Below, in pieces: positions 1 to 6,083 of a stretch of 10,936 nucleotides of DNA. This stretch comes from Alphaproteobacteria bacterium (GTDB lineage Bacteria; Pseudomonadota; Alphaproteobacteria; Puniceispirillales; Puniceispirillaceae): NCBI GenBank assembly GCA_009936885.1, contig JAACDT010000152.1, forward strand, positions 1 to 10,936, given 5' to 3'. The notes beneath the pieces are model-generated. The model was not told where the DNA came from and searched no databases. It saw nothing but the letters and a program-made list of their open reading frames with translations. A program made the position numbers and the translations under genes. The first letter of the stretch is position 1. Every line of letters begins with the position of its first letter.

Positions 1-948
1 CACAAAACCGCAGTCTATACTATCAATATCGAAAGACATATATACCATGTCGGTATCTTTCCACGCTAGCTCCAATGCCATTTCTATTGTCTTATCAATT
101 CCTAATTTTTCTACGTCACTCATTGTTAAAATATTGGTGTTGCGCTCTCGTGCTACTTCTACCGCCTCTCTTGGCACTTGCCATCCGCCGATACCGACCT
201 GTACTAAATTTTCAGGTCTAACATTTTCAAGATTGGTTGCATGGAACCATGGTGTTGTATGCATTCTCTCATCTAAATCTTTTTCTTGAATATCAGCGTG
301 CCGATCAAAATGAATGATGCCTATTCTTTTGGATGTACACTCCGCAATCCCTCTTACTGTTGGAAAGCCAATAGAATGATCCCCGCCTAAAATAACAGGC
401 AATGAGCCACTAGAGAAAACATGAGAACACGCACGAGAAATTTGATCGAAAGTCTTCTCAATATTAGCAGGAATTGTGAAAATATCGCCAGCATCGCACA
501 AAGACATCTGCTCTCGTAAATCAACGCCCATTTCGTAATTATAAGGCGTATATAATGCAGATATTTTTCGAATTCCTTGAGGCCCAAACCTGGTTCCTGG
601 CCGGTAAGTTGTCCCGCCGTCAAATGGTGCCCCTAATATTGTGGCGTCATAGTTTTTAACATCTTTCACATTTTCTGCATAAGGCGCTTTCAAAAACGTA
701 TTTATCCCAGCGAAGTGAGGAAGCTCTCCGCGTGAGAATGTGGGTATTGAGCGGTCCTCAATACTGTCAGCGCCTGTTAGCCCCATCTTTAGAGCCCATG
801 ATTTTTCTTCATTTAGTCTATCTTTTGGGATATTTTTCTCATCCCGTGCAGCTTTCCATCCTTGAAGCTCATCCAGATTAGGATGATGGTATCTCTTCTC
901 TCTTTTATTCTTAAAATGCAAAACCTGTTCGATGGTAGCAGATGACAT
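1..948 (-). CDS. gdmH: Ureohydrolase, GdmH-like guanidine hydrolase (3' end outside window)
   Basis: Reading the minus strand from ATG at 948 gives 316 codons with no stop before the window edge, so the C-terminus is missing. All six metal ligands of the arginase/agmatinase fold are visible: H191 in GGDHS, D215, H217 and D219 in HFDRHAD, and D307 and D309 in SFDIDS, so a two-metal hydrolase is expected. The core starts only near residue 100 (DATILGAPFDGG), leaving an N-terminal extension of about 90 residues. This extension, Arg instead of Ala in the HFDxHxD motif, and the segments TYRPGTRFGPQGIR, ALYTPYNYEMGVDLRE and MHTTPWFHATN match my memory of Synechocystis Sll1077, the Ni-dependent guanidine hydrolase that yields urea and ammonia. 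Alternatives are hydrolases of a substituted guanidine such as methylguanidine or guanidinobutyrate. The start is supported by AAGGA seven bases upstream. It is divergent from the amidase operon. Ureohydrolase family is near certain; the guanidine specificity is probable. Confidence 0.85.
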   Translation of the reverse strand, partial: MSSATIEQVLHFKNKREKRYHHPNLDELQGWKAARDEKNIPKDRLNEEKSWALKMGLTGADSIEDRSIPTFSRGELPHFAGINTFLKAPYAENVKDVKNYDATILGAPFDGGTTYRPGTRFGPQGIRKISALYTPYNYEMGVDLREQMSLCDAGDIFTIPANIEKTFDQISRACSHVFSSGSLPVILGGDHSIGFPTVRGIAECTSKRIGIIHFDRHADIQEKDLDERMHTTPWFHATNLENVRPENLVQVGIGGWQVPREAVEVARERNTNILTMSDVEKLGIDKTIEMALELAWKDTDMVYMSFDIDSIDCGFV

Positions 949-955
949 TTAATTT

Positions 956-960
956 TCCTT
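956..960 (-). promoter_or_regulatory. Ribosome binding site of the ureohydrolase gene
   Basis: On the minus strand AAGGA lies seven bases upstream of the ATG at 948. It fixes the start of this gene, and no in-frame alternative with a comparable site is seen upstream. Confidence 0.7.
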
Positions 961-988
961 CTAAAAAACAAATTGGCTAAAATAATAA

Positions 989-1007
989 CATACACTCCTT
1001 ATGTATG
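989..1007. promoter_or_regulatory. Inverted repeat, candidate operator
   Basis: CATACA (989-994) and TGTATG (1002-1007) form a perfect 6-base inverted repeat with a 7-base spacer, placed in the shared control region of the divergent ureohydrolase and amidase genes. A dimeric helix-turn-helix protein such as the GntR regulator at the other end of the window could bind it. The half-sites point outward (ACA...TGT), not in the TGT...ACA order common for GntR operators, and I see no second copy near the regulator gene, so the assignment is speculative. Confidence 0.3.
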
Positions 1008-1087
1008 ATGATGTTTTTATTGCATCACTCTGACATAAATTTAGCACATGACTGTAGATAAAAAAAAAGCTACATTAATAAATAATA

Positions 1088-2593
1088 ATGTCAACAGTCA
1101 ACATATTAGGTATGAATAAAAAAGCCACACCGTTAGAATCAGATGAACTTTGTGCGAAAAGTGCCGTAGATTTAGTCTCGCTTATCAAAACGAGAGAGAT
1201 TAGTTGCGTCGATTTGATGGAAAGCTGCATTCACAGATACGAACAAGTAAATGGGGCGATTAACGCGGTTATAGAAACAAATTTTGAAAACGCATTATCC
1301 GTAAGCAAAGATGTTGACAAAAATTTTGAGCAAAGAATAGCAAACGAGCGTTTTCTTCCTATACCCATTGGGATCAAAGACTTAAATGATGTTGCGGGGA
1401 TGAAGACCACTTATGGCTCTCCTCTCTTCCAAAATAATAAGGTTGAAAATGACGATGATGTCGTTGCTCATTTAAAAGATGCATCAGTAATGATTTTTGG
1501 AAAAACCAATGTTCCTGAACATGGTTTTGGCGCGACAACAACAAACCCATTACAAGGCAGTACTGGCAATCCATTTAATCCGTTACTTAGCGCGGGTGCT
1601 TCAACCGGAGGAGGTGCTGCTGCCGTTGCAGCTGGAATAGTGCCGCTTGCAACAGGTTCTGATTTTGCAGGGTCACTTAGAACGCCCGCCAGCTTTTGCG
1701 GGATAGCTGGAATGAGACCATCTAACGGTATTGTGGGAACTGGCAGGCGCTCAAACATTTGGTCTCCGTTCGATGTTGAAGGACCAATGGCAAAAACTGC
1801 TGCAGACTGCAAGCTTCTGCTCGGTCATATGGCAAAATCGCATCCCTTAGACCCATTTTCGAAATCGCAGTCTGTTGTGCTACTTCAACCAGCCGAAGAA
1901 ATTGACTTAAAAAAGCTAAAGGTTGCTGTATCACATGATCTTGGTTTTGCGATTATGTCAAAATCCTACGAGCATACATTTTACACGAAACTAAAAAAAT
2001 TTAGTTCCTTATTTGCCCTTACTAAAACAGCGCATATGGATCTCTCAGCCGCCTATAAAACGTTTATGACTTTGCGGAGCATTGGATTTCTGGGTGATTT
2101 TGGGCTTATGGAGAAAGAATTTGGAGACGAATTAGGCGACGTAATCATAAAAGAGCTCGAACTTGCAAGGAAGTTATCTTCGCAGAATATTGCCAATGCC
2201 TTTTTAGAACACAGCAGCATTGTGCGCCAAAGTGATGCTTTTTTTGATGAGTTTGATTTGTTAATAACACCTGCTGCGTCAGTGTCACCATTTGAACATG
2301 AGCTTGAATATCCATCAAATATCGATGATGTGGTTTATGAAGGCTATCTCGACTGGGAAGCAATTAGTTGGGGCATCACGCTAACACAATGTCCAGCAGT
2401 AGTTATCAATTGCGGTATGGATGAATTCGGCATGCCATTCGGTATTCAGATTATCGCCAAACAGAATAGAGACGCATTTTTACTTGATGCGGCTCATTCT
2501 ATTGAAAAAGCATTTTTGGGAAGTGAGGAATTATCCAGACCAATCCCAAATTTAGAAAAGTTGGTCGCTATGAAAGCGTTGACTTTAAATTAA
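1088..2593 (+). CDS. Amidase-signature family hydrolase
   Basis: This 501-residue protein belongs to the amidase signature (AS) family, which hydrolyses carboxamides through a Ser-cisSer-Lys triad. The triad is complete: K97 in GIKDLND, S172 in GASTGGG, and nucleophile S196 in FAGSLRTPASFCG. The spacings of 75 and 24 residues equal those of the well-studied family member FAAH (142, 217, 241). The glycine/serine motif is slightly unusual, with Thr173 and Gly176 where Ser is common. There is no signal peptide, so it acts in the cytoplasm. It is too short and lacks the C-terminal domain for allophanate hydrolase, and I see nothing that marks it as GatA, so the substrate is open. No good ribosome binding site precedes the ATG at 1088; a second ATG at 1112 (residue 9) is an alternative start. 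It is the first gene of the plus-strand operon and ends 18 bases before the binding protein gene. In this context it probably deaminates an imported amide or a pathway intermediate. Confidence 0.9.
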   Translation: MSTVNILGMNKKATPLESDELCAKSAVDLVSLIKTREISCVDLMESCIHRYEQVNGAINAVIETNFENALSVSKDVDKNFEQRIANERFLPIPIGIKDLNDVAGMKTTYGSPLFQNNKVENDDDVVAHLKDASVMIFGKTNVPEHGFGATTTNPLQGSTGNPFNPLLSAGASTGGGAAAVAAGIVPLATGSDFAGSLRTPASFCGIAGMRPSNGIVGTGRRSNIWSPFDVEGPMAKTAADCKLLLGHMAKSHPLDPFSKSQSVVLLQPAEEIDLKKLKVAVSHDLGFAIMSKSYEHTFYTKLKKFSSLFALTKTAHMDLSAAYKTFMTLRSIGFLGDFGLMEKEFGDELGDVIIKELELARKLSSQNIANAFLEHSSIVRQSDAFFDEFDLLITPAASVSPFEHELEYPSNIDDVVYEGYLDWEAISWGITLTQCPAVVINCGMDEFGMPFGIQIIAKQNRDAFLLDAAHSIEKAFLGSEELSRPIPNLEKLVAMKALTLN

Positions 2594-2600
2594 ATAGAAT

Positions 2601-2605
2601 AGGAG
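2601..2605 (+). promoter_or_regulatory. Ribosome binding site of the binding-protein gene
   Basis: AGGAG lies six bases before the ATG at 2612. It is the best Shine-Dalgarno sequence in the operon, in line with the usual need for binding protein in excess over the membrane permeases. Confidence 0.7.
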
Positions 2606-2611
2606 AAGAAA

Positions 2612-3430
2612 ATGTTAAGAATATTATTTGTTGGTCTTATAGCCACTCTGTTGCCATTTAAAATGGTAACAGCTGATACGCTAAGTGATATAAAAGCTAG
2701 TGGTAAACTAGTGTTTGGTCTTGAGGCTGGTTATAAACCATTCGAATTTCTGGACGAAAATAACAACCTAGTAGGATATGATATCGATGTTGGAACCCAA
2801 ATCAGTAAACGCCTTGGCGGTCTTGAGCCAACCCCGAAAGACACAAATTGGTCAACTGTTATTCAATCACTATATAATGGAGATTTTAATCTGATTTTGG
2901 GTGGTATGACAGCCACTGAAGAGAGATATAAGCGGGTTAACTTTTCATATCCATACATGGATGCAAGTTCGGGATTGTTAGTTATGAAGGATTCAGGAAT
3001 TACGTCTCCCGCGATGCTTGGCGGAAAAGTTGTATCAGCTGGAGCCGGCACACCACAAATTAATCAGCTTTCACTTGCCGCCAAAGAAAACGGTATAACT
3101 TATGACGGTGAAATCAAAACTTATGATAAAGATGAAGTGGCATATGCAGCAATGCGTTCTGGTCGTCTTGATGCTTATGCATCAACACTTGTAAGCCTCC
3201 TCGCTTTTGCGCAAACAAGTGATGATTTTACTGTCATTCCATTTACGTCTAACATGTGGAAAGCAGAATTTACATCAATGGCATTTCGTAAGGAAGACGA
3301 GTCATTTAGGTCTGCAGTCAATCAGATTATCGTAGATATGAAGGCAGATGGCACATTGGCATCATTACAAGAAAAATGGTTTGGTCAGTCTTTTGTTGAT
3401 TTACTGCCAGATGAGGCACCAACTTGGTAA
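2612..3430 (+). CDS. ABC transporter periplasmic substrate-binding protein, family 3 (polar amino acid type)
   Basis: The 272-residue precursor starts with a hydrophobic signal peptide (about residues 1-21, likely cut after VTA). The mature part is a type II periplasmic binding protein of the SBP_bac_3 family: KASGKLVFGLEAGYKPFEF at the N-terminus, the LVGYDIDVG segment, and TATEERYKRVNFSYPY. Arg105 in the last is the family's ligand-carboxylate-binding arginine. The second lobe keeps GAGTPQI and GRLDAYAS. The Asp that holds the ligand's alpha-amino group in HisJ/LAO proteins lies five residues after D187; here it is Thr192. The ligand may therefore carry a carboxylate without a standard alpha-amino group, but this is inference from one position. 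There is no lipobox cysteine, so the protein is expected to be free in the periplasm. Two permease genes follow directly. The fold and role are secure; the ligand is unknown. Confidence 0.93.
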   Translation: MLRILFVGLIATLLPFKMVTADTLSDIKASGKLVFGLEAGYKPFEFLDENNNLVGYDIDVGTQISKRLGGLEPTPKDTNWSTVIQSLYNGDFNLILGGMTATEERYKRVNFSYPYMDASSGLLVMKDSGITSPAMLGGKVVSAGAGTPQINQLSLAAKENGITYDGEIKTYDKDEVAYAAMRSGRLDAYASTLVSLLAFAQTSDDFTVIPFTSNMWKAEFTSMAFRKEDESFRSAVNQIIVDMKADGTLASLQEKWFGQSFVDLLPDEAPTW

Positions 3431-3457
3431 GCCCCTGCTCATAAGTGAAATCATATT

Positions 3458-4135
3458 ATGGATTTCATTTTTATCATAGACCAAATGCCCCGGCTTTTGC
3501 CGGGGCTAATGCTTACTATAGAATTAAGCTTGCTTGGGTTCTTTATAGCCACAGTTATTGGTGTGCCTTTTGGCATTCTAAGAGCTTATAAAATTCCGTT
3601 TTTAGTATCTATAATAATTGATTTTTATGTGTTTGTAGTTAGAGGTACGCCAATCCTTGTCCAAATCTATGCTGCTTATTTTTTGCTGCCAGTCTTTGGT
3701 CTTAAAATATCTCCATTCTGGATAGGTATTGTGGTTTTGTCTTTTAATAGCGCTGGCTATCAGATTGAAATTGCAAGAGCCGCAATTCTGTCTATGGATG
3801 ATGGACAGTATGAAGGCGCTTTTGCGCTTGGGCTTGGAAAATTTCATACGCTCTTTTTCGTGATACTGCCTCAGGCAGTTTTAAGAATGTTGCCCCCAAT
3901 GGCTAATGAGATGTCAAATCTCATTAAAGCATCATCTGTTTTATCTGTAATTACCGTTTTTGAACTTCATAAGGCTGCGAATGCGATCATTTCTGATAGT
4001 TTTAAATTTCTTGAAATGTTATTTGCTCAGGCAGTATTATATGTTGCCTTTGTTGTTGCTATGACACAATTATCTATTTATCTGGAAAAAAGAATTGGCA
4101 TAAGTCTCCAGGTTAAAAATCTGTCTCAACGCTGA
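3458..4135 (+). CDS. ABC transporter permease, HisM/ArtQ-type (first of pair)
   Basis: This 225-residue inner-membrane protein has about five hydrophobic segments (roughly residues 16-41, 48-75, 82-104, 155-175 and 186-208) and the features of the amino acid permease family. These are VRGTPILVQIY at 61-71 and the ATPase-contacting EAA loop at 119-150 (EGAFALGLG followed by LPQAVLRMLPPMANE). The start at 3458 gives the usual family N-terminus (hydrophobic, then LLPGLMLTIELSLL). An in-frame ATG at 3485 lies directly before a strong hairpin and would cut this off. The upstream Shine-Dalgarno is weak. It pairs with the next gene to form the heterodimeric channel for the ligand delivered by the upstream binding protein. 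No cognate ATPase gene lies in the operon. Confidence 0.93.
   Translation: MDFIFIIDQMPRLLPGLMLTIELSLLGFFIATVIGVPFGILRAYKIPFLVSIIIDFYVFVVRGTPILVQIYAAYFLLPVFGLKISPFWIGIVVLSFNSAGYQIEIARAAILSMDDGQYEGAFALGLGKFHTLFFVILPQAVLRMLPPMANEMSNLIKASSVLSVITVFELHKAANAIISDSFKFLEMLFAQAVLYVAFVVAMTQLSIYLEKRIGISLQVKNLSQR
3487..3506. repeat. Strong GC-rich hairpin inside the start of the first permease gene
   Basis: A perfect 8-base stem (GCCCCGGC pairing with GCCGGGGC) closed by a TTTT loop stands out against very AT-rich surroundings. It lies 57 bases after the binding protein stop codon and about 30 bases into the permease reading frame, where it encodes part of the MPRLLPGLM segment. No T-tract follows, so it is not an ordinary intrinsic terminator. 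It could protect the upstream binding protein message from 3' decay or slow permease translation, lowering permease relative to binding protein. Confidence 0.6.
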
Positions 4136-4158
4136 TTATAGGAACCAAGGGATAGAAA

Positions 4159-4809
4159 ATGACTTTAGATTTAGCGTTCATGTACCAGATATTGCCAGAT
4201 ATGCTAGCTGCATTTTGGCTAACTATAAAAATCAGCTTGATTACAGTGATTGCATCAGTGATTATAGGTATTGTACTTACTGCGTTTCGTATGATGGGCG
4301 GCAGAATATCTCGTTATCTTATTATTGCGTTTGTCGAGTTTACCAGAGGTGCACCTCCTTTAGTTCATATATCAAGTATTTACTTTCTGTTTCCAGAATT
4401 TGGGATTGTCTTTAACGAATTTTGGACAGGTGTTGTTGCTCTCTCTCTTATTGGTGCTGGCTATTCAGTTGAAATTTTCAGAGGCGCTATTGATTCAATT
4501 GGAGCATCGCAGGTAGATGCATCAAGGGCAATTGGACTGTCGCGGATTCAAACATTCAGGTTAGTGTTAATTCCTCAGGCTCTAAGGCTAAGTCTTCCGC
4601 CGCTAACCAACGAATTAGCAAATGTTATTAAAGCTTCTTCATTGCTATCCGTAATTTCGGTAAATGAGCTAACAAAAGTTGCAAATGACCTCATTTTTGT
4701 TCATTTTGTAGTCATTGAAGTACTTATCGAGCTTACCTGTCTTTATCTTTTGATAGTTGGATTTTTGATGTTTTTGTCGAAATATATGGAAGCAAAATTC
4801 AAATATTGA
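4159..4809 (+). CDS. ABC transporter permease, HisM/ArtM-type (second of pair)
   Basis: This 216-residue inner-membrane protein is homologous to the preceding permease and forms the second half of the channel. It has about five hydrophobic stretches, FTRGAPPLVH at 61-70 in place of the usual RGTPLLVQ, and an EAA loop region at 120-152 (DASRAIGLSRIQ, then IPQALRLSLPPLTNE). Position one of the EAA loop is Asp instead of Glu. The gene starts 23 bases after the first permease, with an AAGGGA ribosome site a few bases upstream, and ends 9 bases before the M16 gene. The SBP-permease-permease order is typical of ectoine- and amino-acid-type importers, which normally also carry a short GlnQ-like ATPase gene; none is present here. 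Confidence 0.93.
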   Translation: MTLDLAFMYQILPDMLAAFWLTIKISLITVIASVIIGIVLTAFRMMGGRISRYLIIAFVEFTRGAPPLVHISSIYFLFPEFGIVFNEFWTGVVALSLIGAGYSVEIFRGAIDSIGASQVDASRAIGLSRIQTFRLVLIPQALRLSLPPLTNELANVIKASSLLSVISVNELTKVANDLIFVHFVVIEVLIELTCLYLLIVGFLMFLSKYMEAKFKY

Positions 4810-4818
4810 AATGTAGTA

Positions 4819-6042
4819 ATGATACCGATGGAACAAACGAAAATTTCTGAATTATCCAACTTGTTAAAGGTTGCAAGCCACTATGATGCCACCGTATCAA
4901 GCACAACCTTATGCTTATGGGTGAAATCTGGAAGTAGCTCTGACCCACTGGGGAAAAACGGTCTAGCCCATTTATTAGAACATACTTTATTTGGGGCATA
5001 TTCACATACCCATCGCTCTGATATTTATTCTGGAATTGTAAATCGGGAATTTACGCTTACGGCATTCACCGAGTTAGAGAATACATGCTTTGTTATTAAT
5101 TTCATAAACCGAGACAAGCTTCAGGCATGTGTGGATGTATTATGGAATATTTTTTCTGGAACATGGTTATCCGAACAAGGCTTGATTGATGCTAAATCTG
5201 ATATCTGCAAAGAAATAGATACATTATCGCAAGATAAGGATGAAACACTATTTGACTCACTTAATGCGATTTGCTTCCCTAAACAGTCGTATGGACGCCC
5301 TATCGCGGGTTCTTATAAGACTATATCAGAGTTACAAATCGAAGATTTACAAGATTTTCTAAAACAAGAATACGTCGCCGCAAATACGTTAATTTGCATG
5401 GCAGGTAATATAGAGCATCAACAGCTTGTTGATTGTGTCGATAATAAATTTGCGACCTTGCCATTCTTAAGCAAGTGCTTGGTGGGTGCGCCGCAATGGG
5501 GAGGTGGTGTTAAAAAGCTGGAGCAAGAAGACAATCAAACAAGGGTAGCTATTAGCCTTGCTTTTAAGGCTAGCAGTGCGCGGGATTATTATTTGTTTTG
5601 GCTTGCATCCTATATATTAGCAGCCGAAACAGTAACTGGGTTTCAGGGCGCTTTGAATCTGAATTCCTCGGATCGTCGCGATCTGTTTATCTATCCTGAA
5701 TTTTTATCAAATCTTGGTAGAATGAATTTTTATTTCAGGGTGCAGTCTTCGAATGGTGTAGCTGTAATAGATAAAATTCGGTATCAGCTTCGCAGCAATA
5801 CAAGAACCAAATTAACAAACCTGATTGCGCAATTAAAGCAGTCAGATATTAAACAGTTCTTACAGTCCATTGAATTAAAAAATAGTAAGTTGGAGCATCT
5901 TACAATGTGCTTGAGCCATTATCAATTATTGCCAAGTGATGTTCCTTTGCCTCACGCACATATCGAGATGCAGGATAGTCTTATTTCAATTTTAGAAAGT
6001 TTGTACACGCCAGATCTAGAAGCTATTGCGTATACCGCTTAG
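4819..6042 (+). CDS. M16 family (insulinase/pitrilysin-like) zinc metallopeptidase homologue
   Basis: The 407-residue product has the inverted zinc motif HLLEH at 51-55. A further glutamate, E132 in CKEIDTL, follows with 76 residues between, which is the exact spacing of the HxxEH-x76-E zinc site of M16 peptidases. The catalytic base (E54) and all three ligands are therefore present. Residues about 25-195 form the active M16 domain (TTLCLWVKSGSSSDP, TAFTELENTCFVI, SYGRPIAGSYKTISEL), and about 200-400 form a weaker, inactive-type second M16 domain. The length matches single-unit members such as mitochondrial-processing-peptidase beta-like proteins, which act as dimers. There is no signal peptide, so a cytoplasmic location is expected. 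ATG at 4828 (residue 4) is an alternative start. It sits in a transporter/aminotransferase operon, 9 bases after a permease gene, which suggests action on a small imported peptide or peptide-like compound, but the substrate is unknown. Confidence 0.85.
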   Translation: MIPMEQTKISELSNLLKVASHYDATVSSTTLCLWVKSGSSSDPLGKNGLAHLLEHTLFGAYSHTHRSDIYSGIVNREFTLTAFTELENTCFVINFINRDKLQACVDVLWNIFSGTWLSEQGLIDAKSDICKEIDTLSQDKDETLFDSLNAICFPKQSYGRPIAGSYKTISELQIEDLQDFLKQEYVAANTLICMAGNIEHQQLVDCVDNKFATLPFLSKCLVGAPQWGGGVKKLEQEDNQTRVAISLAFKASSARDYYLFWLASYILAAETVTGFQGALNLNSSDRRDLFIYPEFLSNLGRMNFYFRVQSSNGVAVIDKIRYQLRSNTRTKLTNLIAQLKQSDIKQFLQSIELKNSKLEHLTMCLSHYQLLPSDVPLPHAHIEMQDSLISILESLYTPDLEAIAYTA

Positions 6043-6083
6043 GTATCAGACAGCATTGCTGGCACTATCAGGGAAAGAGTTTA

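Larger units (their letters stand above)
949..1087. promoter_or_regulatory. Divergent intergenic region with presumed promoters for gdmH-like gene and amidase operon
   Basis: This 139-base AT-rich gap separates two divergently transcribed genes and so must carry both promoters, unless transcription comes from elsewhere. I found no convincing sigma70 -35/-10 pair with correct spacing on either strand. A perfect inverted repeat sits near the middle (989-1007), and a run of nine A residues (1060-1068) lies just upstream of the amidase start. I looked for the conserved folds of the guanidine riboswitches because of the neighbouring gene and saw none. Confidence 0.5.

Noticed and set aside
387..995. 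Two minus-strand open frames of 60-78 codons near the ureohydrolase, and a plus-strand 80-codon frame at 47-289
   Set aside because: All overlap the ureohydrolase reading frame, which carries six conserved metal ligands and runs unbroken through 1-948.
949..1087. Guanidine riboswitch upstream of the GdmH-like gene or the amidase operon
   Set aside because: The leader regions are short and AT-rich with no GC-rich paired elements or conserved riboswitch cores; the gdmH leader is mostly A/T up to its ribosome site.
1468..1934. Minus-strand open frames of 70 and 114 codons inside the amidase gene
   Set aside because: They are antisense shadows of the amidase region that encodes the Gly/Ser-rich catalytic motif, with no ribosome site or motif of their own.
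6043..6083. Small hairpin (CAGC-ATT-GCTG) between the M16 and fusion genes as a terminator
   Set aside because: The stem is only four pairs and no T-run follows, so it is too weak for a terminator call.
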